From positions 558,001 to 622,000 of the forward strand of contig JAALGY010000021.1 of assembly GCA_032358165.1 (NCBI GenBank): a stretch of DNA of 64,000 bases, written 5' to 3'. Of this stretch, positions 41,823 to 53,739 are shown piece by piece (the first letter of the stretch is position 1; each line of letters opens with the position of its first letter). The position numbers were made by a program, and so were the translations under genes. The DNA is from Diplosphaera chodatii (taxonomy: Eukaryota; Chlorophyta; Trebouxiophyceae; Prasiolales; Stichococcaceae). Under the pieces are notes generated by a model. It made no database searches and was not told the origin of the DNA. It worked only from the letters and a program-made list of their open reading frames with translations.

Positions 41823-44800
41823 TCATTTTGCACTGCTGTCCAGCTGCTCATACATTGCGGCGATAGCAGCCTTGAAGGCGGCCGACGCCTGGGGCCGCTT
41901 CAGCTTGAACGTGGGCGTCATGAGGCCGTTCTCCACGCTGAACAGGTCCGGCGTCAAGTGCACCGCAGCCACCTGTGTTGGCAGCCGGCACACGCTCAGG
42001 AGGGTGCGTCCAACTGTGTGGTCGATGCTGTGGCCCGCACACTGGAGGGCGGGATTACGGCGGACAGGTCAACTGCCACATCGCAGCGTCGGCCCACACA
42101 CTGGAGGGCGGGATCACGGCGGACAGGTCAACTGCCATATCGCAGCGTCGGCCCACACACTGGAGGGCGGGTTTACGGCGGACAGGTCAACTGCCACATC
42201 GCAGCGTCGGCCCACACATTGGAGGGTGGGGTCACGGCGGACAGGTCGACTGCCATATCGCAGCGTCGGCCCACCTGCTCGAAGCTGTTGAGCTTGGCGG
42301 CCTTGCCCTCCGACCGCATGCTGGCCAGCACCGCCGCCCGCACCGCCTTGTTCTTGCACAGCGTGTGCAGCTCCCGCGGCAGCCCCCTGCAGGCGACGGT
42401 GCGCACGTCGGACCGTGCGCCTCGCCGTCTCGGCTCCCATTGCAGCGAGACTGGACCGCTGCACACGTGCAACTCGTGAGCATGAACAACGGGGCATCGA
42501 TCTGCCGACTTGGCTGCGCCGGGGCGGGGGCGCACCTGGAGGCGGCCCAGGGCAGCAGGTGGTCGGGGTCCGGCACCACCACCGCGACCAGCTGGTGGCG
42601 CAGGCTGTCGCCGAACACGAAGGACTGCGCGACGAACGGCGACCGCACGTACACATTCTCGATCTTCTCCGGAGCCACGTACTCACCTGCACGCCCGAAG
42701 CAAATTATTCTGGATTGAGTGGGTCGTGGGTGACATCATGCAGATACATCCACAGGAATTTGGTCAACTTCGAACGAGCTGCCAGACTGGTGACAATTGT
42801 GAAGAAGGAGGAAAGGAGTGCACCTTGCGCAAGCTTGAAGATGTTCTTCTTCCGGTCGATGATCTTCAGGCGGCCGCCTTGAAGCCATGTGCCGACGTCG
42901 CCTGTGGCCATTGGTCAGCACGTTGACACTGGATGTCTCTGATGCGCAGCAGGGACACCGGGGAGCGCCTAGCCACAAGGGCCACAGGGGCCAGACTGCA
43001 ACCATGTGCGCAGTGTGATGCCATGTGCACAGGGCATGATGTCATGCAGGATGCAGTCACTGGCGCCCACCGGTGTGCAGCCAGCCGTCCTCGTCCAGCA
43101 CCTCCCGCGTCTGCTCGCCGGCCTTGTAGTAGCCCTGGAAGATGGACGGCCCCCGCACGCAGATCTGCGAACAAAAAAAGGGGGTAACAACAGTGGATGT
43201 TGTGTCAGTTTTGACAAAATGTCGGTGGCCCTGTTGACCGAGGCCCACTGGACGCCCCGCATGACATGACATGTATGGCTGGGTGATGGTCGTCTGCCTT
43301 TCAGGACTCAGCAGCCGCTCACCTCGCCACGTGGGTGCGGCTTGTCAGCACTGGTGTAGTTCATCTCTGAGATGTCCACCAGCTTGATCTCGCAGCACAC
43401 CACGGGGCCGCCCACATGGCCGCCCATGGCATCGCCGTGGGATGTCATGCTGATAACGCAACATGTCTCGGTCATACCGTACCCCTGCAGATGCAGCGTG
43501 AACATGGGCGTTAGGGTGCTTATGTCAGAGGCAAGCAGTAGCATGCCATACGTTGGACAACAAGCAGTAACTCGAGCACATCCAGAGGTATCAAGAGGTA
43601 TCACGAGTGTGCAGCGATGGAAGCACCTCAATAACGGTGGCACCGAAGCAGATGCGCAGGAAGTCAAAGACTTCTGCACTGATGGGTGACGCTCCTGTTG
43701 TCATCAGGCGCACCTGGCCTGCAAGCCAAGCAGCATATAGGGGTGCACATCGACTAACGCCCAGGAGAGGGCAGCATGTTGCGCACAAGCTTGACACATG
43801 TTGTGCACGCCACCAGGCGAGCCGTACAGCTGTCAGCATGAGGGCGGCCGCAGCAGACCCACCTCCAAGTCGCGCACGGACTTTGGAGAAGACCAGCCGG
43901 TCCCACAGCGGCCCAAAGCGCCCGCCGCTGAGGTCGCCCCGCCTGAGAGCCGCGCGCTTCGACTCGTAGGCCAGGTGGAAAAGCTGGCGCGTGACGGGGC
44001 TGCTCTGCGCGATGGTGCCCATGACCTGCAGCGCAGTGCCGCCAGCTGTCCCGCGGCTGCAATGGCCATGGTTGCTATGCCGCCAGGCAAGGGGAGTGCA
44101 CACCTGCATTAGGCGTCCCTTATAAGGCGGACGCCAGATCTGTACAACCGCACCTTGTCATAGATTCGGTTGTACAGGCGCGGCACCGAGGTGAACAGCG
44201 TCGGCTGCAGCTCCTCGATGTCCTCCAGCAGCGTGAGGACATCCCCGCGGTAGAAGCCGACCTGCACGAGCGAGGAGATGCATCAGGTGCCTGGTGCAGC
44301 CAGCAAACCGAAGAAGAAACTCCAGTGTGTCCTGCGTCCGGACAAGGACGTGGAAAAGCAGCACTGATGCCACTCACCGCGCAGCCGAAGTGCGTGGCCG
44401 TCACCATGGTCACCCGCTCGTAGATGTGTGCAAGCGGCAGGTATGATATGTGTCGGTCGCCTGTGTGTAAGTGATGCGCGATGTAGTGGAGGACGCAGCG
44501 AAAAACGTGCATGTCACCGGCTGGCTCACAACAGGGTGCTGCAGGAGTGCTGACCTGGGCCGACTGGCACAAAGGCCGCCATGCCAGCAGAGTTTGCAAC
44601 AAAGTTGGCGTGTGAGAGCACGGCGCCCTTCGGCACGCCTGTTGTGCCGGAGGTGTAGCATATGGTCGCAACATCGCTCGGCGCTGGTGGCACATGCGAC
44701 CGCAGATGCCGCCGCCCTGCATATGCAACACATTGGCTCATCAGGATGACTGCTGCGGAAGGCTGTCAAGACTATGACAACGGGCCATCGGGCCACGGCC

Positions 44801-45980
44801 CGACTCACCTGCCGCCTGCACCTCCTCCAGCGTCACAATGCGCGCCTTCGTTCCCCGCGGCGGCGACATCCCAGCATCGCTAGGGCGGCCATTGTACACG
44901 ACCTGGAACAAGGCTGGCATTGGTGGGCATGCAACGGCATTGATACGGCCTGCTGCACCCGTTATACATACGATGTGCAAGGGGCAACGAGTTTCTTGAC
45001 ACCAATGGCAATGCAAATGGAACTGCTCCGCTCACCACAAGCTGTATCGTGGGGCACTCCGCAAGGCACGGCAGCAGCACCGACAGCAGGTTGGCCGAGC
45101 AGGCGATGGCCGCAAGCTCTGCATGGCCGCTGATGTAGCGGACTGCATCCGGCCCCAGCGTGTCGTACAAAGGCACCGTGACCATGGAGTACGCGTTGCA
45201 CGCCTCGGCTGTCAGCACCCACCCGGTGCAGTTGACTGAATAGATGCCCACAGTCTGGTGCGGCGCGAGTCCATAGTGCAGCAGCCCTGAGCCCAGCTCT
45301 GTCCGCAGCTCACCGAACTGCAGGCACAGCATCAACCATCAAGCAGCAACCTGGCTTTCAGCAGCGCTCGCTGGATTAAGGTGCAGCATAGGCACGACCA
45401 ATGCCATGAGCAGCGCCAGCCCACCCGCTTGTATGTAATCCATTTGTAAGGTCCCGGCTCGCCCTGCGAGTTGACCTGACGCTCACCCAGATAAGGCGCC
45501 TGCACAGACGGCCATGTTCTTGTCAGTGAAGCACCAGGTGACTGAGAGTCTTGTCGGAGGTGCTCTGCATGGTCCTCATGACGCTGGCAGCGGCAGAGTG
45601 TAGCGCAGAGCCTGCCTCTGGATGTCTGGAGATGGTCGTCTCGATGCAGTCATACAGTGTCTTGATATGGTCGTCCGGCGCATCGTAGCCGCTGGACAGG
45701 TAGTGCGGATGCACCGTCGATCTGCAGACGGACAAACTGCTGACTTGGTGCCCCCAAGCGCAGCGTATATAGCATGCACCAGTAACCCCCCTGCTGCCCA
45801 ACCGCACCTGTGCACGACCCACGGTCCGTCGGTGGACAGCTTTTCAGGCAGCTCTACACTGTACTGTACACCTTCTGGATCACTTGCTGCTGCACTGCAC
45901 GGGTTTCGGCCGACACTTGGGCTGCAATCCTCTGTGACATGGTTTCGCAATGACGCTAGGCGTCCCTGCGCGACCTCCAT
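41823..45980 (-). CDS. Long-chain acyl-CoA synthetase, peroxisomal LACS6/7-like
   Basis: LACS enzymes activate fatty acids to acyl-CoA by way of an acyl-AMP. ATG at 45980 gives [27 protein letters not shown] matches the PTS2 pattern R-L-x5-H-(L) except for a final Val, in the same place as the PTS2 of plant LACS6/7. Then [39 protein letters not shown] and [15 protein letters not shown] follow. The AMP-binding motif [18 protein letters not shown] is near 44.64 kb. [72 protein letters not shown] and [20 protein letters not shown] mark the rest. The end is [19 protein letters not shown] ... EQLDSSAK, stop at 41823. No PTS1 tripeptide. An intron near 42.0-42.3 kb carries a 59-bp tandem repeat. 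Confidence 0.93.
42041..42276. repeat. 59-bp minisatellite, four copies, within a LACS intron
   Basis: ACTGGAGGG (or ATTGGAGGG) recurs at 42041, 42100, 42159 and 42218, an exact 59-base period, followed each time by ACGGCGGACAGGTC and a GCAGCGTCGGCC block. Copies differ at a few sites. On the coding (minus) strand it lies between the exon ending LNSFEQ (donor GTGGGC) and the exon starting [11 protein letters not shown] 59-base unit cannot preserve reading frame, which agrees with an intron. Confidence 0.93.
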
Positions 45981-46418
45981 CCGCAAGTGCTTCACAGAAC
46001 ACAGCACTCGCGCCTCAATTGTGCATGGTGTGGCCAAATGTGATGCTTGGAGTAAGAGCAGCAGAATGGCAGGATGGAGCTGGTCAGGCTGAGTCAGCTT
46101 TACTTGCTTCAGGGGGGCGGTATGCAGCCGATGACTGCACTGCTACACTCCATCGACGCAATGTCGTTGCATATCATGCATCAAGACGCTCATGTATTGC
46201 AGGACAACCTACTGAAAGCAACAACACAGCGTGTGCACATGAAGTGTCTGCCGTGTATGTATGGTGCTGCTCGTGAATGTGCCACAGAGTGGAGGTGGCC
46301 GCCGTTAACGCTTGGGTTGGCAACGCTGCTGAGCGGGCGTCAGTTGACGAGAGGCAGCCGAGTGCACAGCTGCAGCTGCTGACTGGCAGCACGGAGGCCT
46401 GGGCTTGTGGCGGCCGGC
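45981..46418. other. Divergent intergenic region (LACS / ESF2)
   Basis: About 440 bases between divergent start codons. No gene seen. Confidence 0.4.
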
Positions 46419-47710
46419 ATGCAGGTAGTTGAGAGAGAGGAGGACTGGACAGACGCAGACGAGGCAGACGTGCCGCCTGAGGCTCAATCTGCTGAGGATG
46501 AGCTCGCGGCACGTTCGGGCCACGACGCAGCAGCTGCACACGATCTGGTGGGGCCCAAACCTGAACTCAGCAAGCGGCGGAGGAAGGGTGCGCCATGTTG
46601 CAAGCGAAGAAACTGCAATCAAAGAGTGCAAAACTCATTTCGATACTGAGGACACAATGTCTGACCGCCTGACGATGCTGCTGTGCTGCAGGCGTCGTAT
46701 ATATGAGCCGCATTCCGCCGCACTTGGTGCGATGCTCAGCAGCGCATATAACCTAAGCGCAGACAGCCCCAGAACTGTGTAGATGCGCCCTGATGACAGC
46801 AAACAAATGGAATACGCCTGCATTGCTGATCAGCAGCAACTGTTGCATCTCATGCAGAAGCCGCAGAAGCTCCGGCACCTGCTAGAGCAGCATGGCGAGA
46901 TTGGTCGGCTGTACATGGCCCCTGAAGCGCCGTCACTGCGTGCTAAACGCAAGCGGCACAAGGGGAACACCGGCAAGAACTTCACAGAGGGCTGGGTGGA
47001 GTTCGAGGACAAGCGTGTTGCCAAGCAGGTGGCTGCGGCTCCATTGATTCAAAATCAGCCTGAAAGCTAAGTCGCACAGCCACATACATTCATGTCATGG
47101 TACTATTAACTAGCATTGCGAGGGCCATGTAGGTGGCGACCATGCTCAATGGTCAACAAATGGGGGGCAAACGGCGGTCGGCGTACCACTATGATCTGTG
47201 GTGCCTCAAGTACCTGCCCAACTTCAACTGGGAATCGCTGACAGAGGAGATTGGTGCGTACAATGCACTTATGCAGTGGTAACATTCCGAGGATGGCCCC
47301 CTCGACCATGATATGTTTTGACTGCGGACCTGTGCGTCTGCTGGGGACAGAATCTGAAGAATGTTCATGCTGTGCATGCAGCCTATCAGCGCGCCGTGCA
47401 CGACCAGAAGCTGGCCATGGAGATTTCGGCGGCCAAGCGCGAGCGTGACTTCTACCTGTCACGCGTCGACAAGTCGAAGGGCATCGCAGCTATGCAAGAG
47501 CGCAGGGCGCAGCGCGCTGCAGATTCAGAGTCCAGCCCAAAGGTAGCATTGGCAGAGGCAAAGCCGGCAGGAACTGGAGCAGGGGATGCGCAGCCAAAGC
47601 GAGTTCGGGCGTATGGGCAGCGCAAGCCCAAGGCAGACAGTGTTGGCGTCAATGCGTCAACACTGCCGCCATCGCTGCTGTCGCTCATTGCTGGCAGGCC
47701 GCAAACGTGA
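46419..47710 (+). CDS. ESF2/ABT1-type RRM protein, 18S pre-rRNA processing factor
   Basis: ESF2/ABT1 proteins act in the small-subunit processome in the nucleolus. The ATG at 46419 starts MQVVEREEDWTDADEADVPP, an acidic tail reaching the basic KRRRKG. A short exon GVVYMSRIPPHL is followed by KPQKLRHLLEQHGEIGRLYM and APE, the RRM core. Then FTEGWVEFEDKRVAKQVA, VATMLNGQQMGGKRRSAYHY with DLWCLKYLPNFNWESLTEEI, and AYQRAVHDQKLAMEISAAKR ERDFYLSRVDKSK, the family's C-terminal helix. It ends LPPSLLSLIAGRPQT, stop at 47708. All landmark blocks are present in order. The upstream GTG at 46407 is in frame but the ATG is preferred. Confidence 0.93.
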
Positions 47711-48021
47711 AGGGCTTTCTGCGTTCCCATGTATAACAGACTCTGTGTGCAATAGCTGTCTGGCTGATGAAACCTAGTTGCGCTGTAACCATCCTGATGC
47801 AACCAATGCAGTTGCTGTTGCTGGCCAAACAAAGCCCTGATGCTGCTATGTGCCGCAAACCATTCGGAAGGTCTGTTGCCGATCATCCAGCCCTGCCCCG
47901 CAAACACTCGCTCGTACACCTGCACATGCCACGGACATTGAGCTGCGTCACATCTGGCTTCATCGGGACTTGCAATGCAATATTGAGGGTCGACGTGCAC
48001 GCAGGGTAACACGCAGCCAAC
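47711..48021. other. Convergent intergenic region
   Basis: About 310 bases between the stops of ESF2 (+) and the Cys-rich gene (-). No gene seen. Confidence 0.4.
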
Positions 48022-48594
48022 TCACAGCACACACCGCTTGAGGCAGCTCTGGTTCCACGCTGGCACTTGATGCATGTTGGCGCACACGGCACGCTGGCAG
48101 GCATCCTCACAGGAATCGGTCCCTGTCATCACAGCGATGCAGCATGTCAACCAGAGGTCACCATGCTCTCGAAGAGGGTACGAAGTCGTCTGCTGCACGT
48201 CTGCTCCAAGCTTCTGCAATCATGATGACGACACCGGCTGAGCCAGCAAAATTGCACCTGAGATCCCGCAGACAGTCACGCAGGTGTTAGGCGTGGGATC
48301 CTTGGAAAGGCCGCCCATGCGCCGCAGCAGTCGGTCTGATGTGCACACTCGTTCACATACGAAGGTTGGATCTGAGCCTTCCTCAGACCTGCGTGTTCAG
48401 CTGCAATGATTAGGGCTCTCATTTGTAGCAATGCCAAATATACATGCCAACCGAGCGTCAGATTGCAATACACGTTGCTGCAGCATCCACCTGCCATCAA
48501 TGCTGTCCTCCTCCCTCTTCGGCTTAGCTTTGCTCTTGCCTCCTGTGAGCAGCAGTGCAGGGATTGCGAGACCGGCTGCCCACCACGGCTGCAT
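48022..48594 (-). CDS. Small Cys-rich green-lineage protein, function unknown
   Basis: Three minus-strand exons give about 115 residues. ATG at 48594: MQPWWAAGLAIPALLLTGGK, a short hydrophobic N-terminus followed by a basic stretch (KSKAKPKREEDSIDGR). The second exon reads SEEGSDPTFVCERVCTSDRL, LRRMGGLSKDPTPNTCVTVC and GIS. The third reads GTDSCEDACQRAVCANMHQV then PAWNQSCLKRCVL, stop at 48022-48024. Donor and acceptor phases agree at both joins. Paired C-x3-C motifs (CERVC, CVTVC, CEDAC, CLKRC) with DPTPxTCVTVCG and HQVPxWNxxCLKRC resemble an uncharacterised plant/algal family, from memory. Twin CX3C-like pairs suggest disulfide or metal binding in an oxidising compartment; that is inference. 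Confidence 0.65.
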
Positions 48595-49207
48595 GCTTTG
48601 TGGCGCCGCTGCGCCTGTTTGAATCAGCGTCTGCCCTGCCTTTGCCTGCAGTGCTGGCCTGTATGAGGACTGCGCAGGATCACTGCAGGAGATTGGGCAA
48701 CAAAGTCTGATGCTTTCTGAAAGTAGAAACTGTGCGAGTGATGCACTAGAGCGCTGCTGTGGTGCATGTCAGGATGCAGTCAGGAGTCAGCATGCCACCT
48801 GATGGATTGATGACTGATGCCCAGAGCATGTGACATGACCGTGCTCCGCAGATCACAACACGTTCTTGCTGATAGTATTTGATTCTGGGAGACCAACAGA
48901 CGGCTCGTGAGCATCAGGGCACCGTAGAGCTGTTGGCGACACCAATCGCTTGCTTCAAGATCGCTCCACGACTTCCTTTGTAGCAGGTGGTGGACCTCAG
49001 CCTAACAGCTGCTATACATTAGCATCAAGTTCAGCTGCAAATGTGAGGATATCAGAGAGCTCTTAACGCCTACCTGCAGTGCCACTTCTAGGCACCGCAA
49101 CCAGCAGCACAGACGGTAGTGTAGGTGCAGGCCCTGGCGCCAACAGCCAGGTGTACAAAGGTCCACCAGTCCAGCAGGTCATTCCTTGCGCTTGGTCGAA
49201 CTGCAAC
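48595..49207. other. Divergent intergenic region (Cys-rich gene / AP-4 beta)
   Basis: About 610 bases between divergent start codons; an in-frame extension upstream of the AP-4 beta ATG exists back to 49079 but lacks an ATG. No further gene seen. Confidence 0.4.
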
Positions 49208-52200
49208 ATGGTGGCTGAGAAGAGCCGAGGCGAGCTCGGCGAGCTGCGGAGCCAGCTCACACGGCTCAGTGGCGGCGGCAGCAGCCCTGAGAAGATTGCG
49301 CAGAAGCGAGAGGTCTTTAGGAAGGTCATCATGTTGGGGACCATCGGCCAGGACATGTCCAGCTTGTTCATGCAGGTATGTCTGGCAAGACTGTGCCTTC
49401 AGCCCCACGCATTGCTGCATTGTAGTGCTGGTGGAATTGGCACAGTTTGGCTTATGCTGTCACGTAGCCCATGTACAGAAGGGCACCGCCTATCGGCCTC
49501 CCTCACCGATGTGCTTATTTTGCAGGTCATCACCTGCGCCGCATCAGACTCGCAGGATATCGTGCTAAAGAAGTCGCTGTATCAGTACATCACCACCTAT
49601 GGGACCGCAAACTCGGACCTGATGCTGCTTACCATCAACATGCTTCTCAAGGACTGTCAGGACCAGGACCCTACGATTCGGGGCCTGGCGCTTCGCAGCC
49701 TGTGCTCACTGACCATCTCCAACTTGACGGAGTATCTGGTGAATTTCACAGCATCATCTGACATCATGTATTTATGGGCGACATCAAAGCTTGGACGTCT
49801 GAGATCATCTCTGTCATTCCCGCAGATGTCACCCATACAGCGTGGTCTTGAGGACCGCCATCCTTACGTCCGGCGAACTGCAGTCATGGGCGTGCTGAAG
49901 GTGTATAGCTTCGATGAGGCAGCAGTTCAAAACACAGGTCAGAGACTCGCAACAGCCTCCCACTGCCGCCACGTGCTCTGTCAGTATGCTGCAACCCCTG
50001 CCAGAGCGTACATGCGGGTGTTGCTGGGTGTGCGCAGGCATGCTGGACAAAGTGCGAGACCTTTTAACCAGTGATCCAGACCCAATGGTTGTCAGCAACT
50101 GCATGTCGGTCATCGTGAAGGTGTGCCCTGTCTGCTGCTCCTCGCGCTAGCCTCGTCACAGAGTGGGTTCAGTTTGTTGATCCTGCGGCTGTTTTCGGCC
50201 AATACATCCCTTGGGCGTTGCCGTTGATACTGAGCCTGTTGCATCACCAATTCAGCATGATGTGTAGCCTGTAGGCTGGCGGCGTGAACGAGCTGCTGTC
50301 CAAAACGCTTCTGTACTCGCTGCTCAACCGGATCAAGGTGCTTTGCCCTTTCGTGCCCTTGCTGATGCAAGGTTTCACACATGCCAACTGCCACTGCCAT
50401 GAGCTGCGCGAGGAACCCACTGTCCATCGTCTTGTTGTGGGCCCGCAGGACTTTTCAGAGTGGGCACAGTGCCAGGTGCTGGAGTTTGTGAGCCACTTCC
50501 AGCCCAGCACCAAGGAGGAGGTGTACGACATCATGAACGCGCTGGACGACCGGCTGTCGACGCCCAACTCGGCGGTGGTGCTGGCCACCGTCAAGGTGTT
50601 CCTGAACCTGACGCTGGCCATGCCGTACGACCACCAGCAGGTGAGACCTAAGACGTTCGTTGATGTGTTGGCCAGCACGTCCCATGTTGGTCCTATGAGG
50701 TGTGTGCGAAGGAGCAAACCTAAGCCTGCAACATCCGTCGACTGCAGGTCTTGGAGCGCATAAAAGACCCGCTGGTGACGCTGATCTCAAGGGACCAGTA
50801 TGAGACGGCGTACGCAGTGCTGGCGCACTTCCTGGTCATCGTGCAGCGCGCCCCCGTCATCTTCTCCTCGGTGAGATTGAACTTTCTATGAGCGGGGACA
50901 TGGTGCCATGCTCCGAGTCGTGATCTGCGGTCTGCTGACATCTGGGTGCTGGTCTGCTGCAGATATACCAGTCCTTTTACTGCCGCATGAACGACCCGTC
51001 CTACATCAAGGACCTGAAGCTGCAGCTGCTGTCTGCCGTCGCCGACGACAGCAACGCCTTTGAGATTGTCACGGAGCTCACAGAGTATGTCACCGACATC
51101 GATGAGCACCTGGCGCGCGAGGCTGTGCGCTCCGTCGGCCGCATTGCTCTCCAGGTATGCCGTCTGCTTCTCGTGCCAATGCCCCCTGGCGCATGTTTCC
51201 AAGGAAACCTCACAGACCACCCAGCAGGATGTCTGCAGCACTGCTGGCACGGGGCTCGGCGAGTGTTCAGCTGCGGAGACAACTGTGCAGGTGCAAGATG
51301 TGTCAGGGCTGCTGGACCGGTTGCTGAACTTCCTGGAGCTGGGCAAGGAGTGCGTCACAGCCGAGACGCTCATCCAGATAAAGGACCTGCTGCGCCGCTA
51401 CCCCCACATCGCAGAAGTCGCGATTGCCTCCGTGGCTAACATCTCGCTGCAGGTGGCTGCTGCTTGACAACTTGAAACAGGCTATAGACAGACAGTTAGC
51501 ATGCGCGGTGTGATAGCCTCTGGCAGCTTCTAAAATGAAGTTGGTGTTGGCAGGATGTGGAGGAGCCCGAGGCACGTGCGGCCTTCATCTGGATGCTGGG
51601 CGAGCACGGCCGAGACATACAGGTGACGCCTGCACTGCTACAACCGCATTTGACTGAGTCGCGCCGCATGTGCATTGCTGGCAGGCATCTGCTGACATGA
51701 GACATTCCCGCAGGATGCGCCCTATCTGCTGGAGCCGCTGGTGGCAGACTTCCCTGCACAGGCGCTGCGTGTCCGGCTGGCGCTGCTGACGGCTGTCGCC
51801 AGACTGTTTTTCGACCGGCCGCCAGAGTGCCAGGGGCTCCTGGGCTCGGCGCTGGCGGCTGCGGCAGCGGACACCGACCAGGATGTGCACGACCGCGGGC
51901 TGCTGTACTACAGGTGCGCACTCACACTGGGCATGGCAAGCGCACAGCTTTGGTTGTGCACTGTTACTGGTACCCGAAGCTTCACAGTACATGTCTTATC
52001 TGCTGCGGGCGCCCACCAGTATGCTGCTCCTGCCGACTCTGATGTGCTGGCGCAGGCTGCTGCTGCACAACATAGAGGAGGCCAAACGTGTGGTAGCACC
52101 AGACGCGGGCCCAGTCATGGCTTTTGCAGAGGAGACAAGCCCCGAGATCATGGACCGCATCTTTGAGGAGTTCAACTCGCTGTCCGTCGTATATCGCCGC

Positions 52201-53468
52201 CCTGCATCGTCCTTTGTCAAGGTACGCCTGGCGTCAACTACCTCATCAGTACGCTCATCACCAGCATGGAAGTCGGCACTTCACTCCGTCATGCACAAAT
52301 GTCAGCAAGTGAACCCCCCGTATATGAACAGGCTGGCAAGGGCACCCTGATCTTCGCGGCAGCTACAGCGCCTACGGGGCCGCCAACTGCAGCAGGAGCA
52401 GCCGTGCCCAACGGGCCATCATCTGCACCACCAGACATGGTGGGTCACCTGCAGCTGGTGCAACTGCACCATGTCTCAGGCGCGAATAGCGCCATCTGAT
52501 GTGGTGGCAGCTATCTCTGCTGCGTGAACCTCTGAACTCATTTTCGACAGGCGGCGCCTGTGGACGAGGCTAGCAGCCTGCTGAGCGACCATCAGTCAGA
52601 AGATGCAAGCGAGCGGCCCTCAAGCCGAGCCGCATCTCACACAGCTGGTGCGCACAGTAAACATCTGCAAGTGCAGTCATCGGAGGGTTGCCTGTCACGC
52701 AGTGCGTGCTGTTGTTCCAGATGCCAGACTTCCGGGCCTTGCAGGCTTGCCGACCATCAGACCACACGCTGCCGTGATTTGCATGCCACAGGGGACGCGC
52801 TGGTAGACCCCTTCGAACAGCTGGCCAGCCCCAGCGCGCAGCCGGTGCCGGCGCCACGTGCAGCGTCGCCAGCGCAGCCGGCCGCCCCGCCGCTGCCGCC
52901 GATGCCAGCGTCAGACCCCATGGCAGATCTGCTGGGCCTGGACGTGCCTGCTGCAGCGTCGCAGCCGCGACCGCCGCGGCCGTCGCCGCCGGGGCTGCAG
53001 CTGCAGCCCAGCCCACAGCTGTCGCCGGCTGACTTCCAGCGGCTGTGGGGCCAGCTGCCCGCGGCTGCCACCTTCGCCGTGGCACTCAGCCCAGCGGCTG
53101 CATCAGCTCTCAGCACCAGGCAGCTGGTGCGCTGGAAAGATCACCTGCAAAACGACTGGTGTACGATGACTGCTGTAGACCCTGCCCAGCAGCTGTCTCT
53201 GGCGCCAATTTTGGCGTCATCTGCTTTGGTGTCCTACATGCAGGCGTTCACGGATGCCATGGGAGCCGTCAATATCATCCGCATGGCGTCTGGTGGAAGC
53301 CCGCCGAAGTTCTATCTTCATGCGCAGCCCGCACAGTCGAATGGCCGCATTCTCATCGAGGCGCTCGGCAGCGGCAGCGGCCTGAGTGTTACTGTGAAGG
53401 CGCAGGATGCCGCGGTCGCTGCACCGTTTCAGCAGCTCTTCGCTGCTACGGCGTCGCAGTTTCGATGA
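49208..53468 (+). CDS. AP-4 complex subunit beta (beta-4 adaptin)
   Basis: AP-4 is a clathrin-independent adaptor at the trans-Golgi network that sorts vacuolar and endosomal cargo. ATG at 49208: MVAEKSRGELGELRSQLTRL; then REVFRKVIMLGTIGQDMSSL, DIVLKKSLYQYITTYGTANS, LLTINMLLKDCQDQDPTIRG, LALRSLCSLTISNLTEYLV. HEAT-like repeats continue with HPYVRRTAVMGVLKVYSFDE, MLDKVRDLLTSDPDPMVVSN, LEFVSHFQPSTKEEVYDIMN, MNDPSYIKDLKLQLLSAVAD, TEYVTDIDEHLAREAVRSVG, IWMLGEHGRDIQ and VHDRGLLYYRLLLHNIEEAK. A Pro/Ala-rich hinge (about 52.5-53.0 kb) leads to the ear, beginning LSPADFQRLWGQLPAAATFA, and ends LFAATASQFR at TGA 53466. The IxxG-x-DMS and hinge length fit beta-4 better than beta-1/2, since no clathrin-box was seen. 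Confidence 0.9.
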
Positions 53469-53739
53469 GCTCAAAGCAGATCGATGTATGCTGCTACGTT
53501 GACCGGTGTGTCAAAATGCTCCAATCGGTTGAAAGGAGTTTGGTGTCAGCCTGTCAGGTCATGGCCTAGTGACGACTGACCCCCTACACGTCGTCACCCA
53601 GACATGAACGGGCCTCGGGTCCTGTCTCACGCTGCTCAGAGACGTGCTCGCAAAGGCAGGACCCAACCGTGACAGCTGATCTGAAGCATTAGGGGGCCTG
53701 CAGTCGTGGGCCAGCGTTGCACGCGGCACAGCGCGCAGC

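Noticed and set aside
49079..49207. Upstream extension of AP-4 beta
   Set aside because: The frame is open to 49079 but begins with GTG; the ATG at 49208 directly precedes the family's conserved N-terminal helix.
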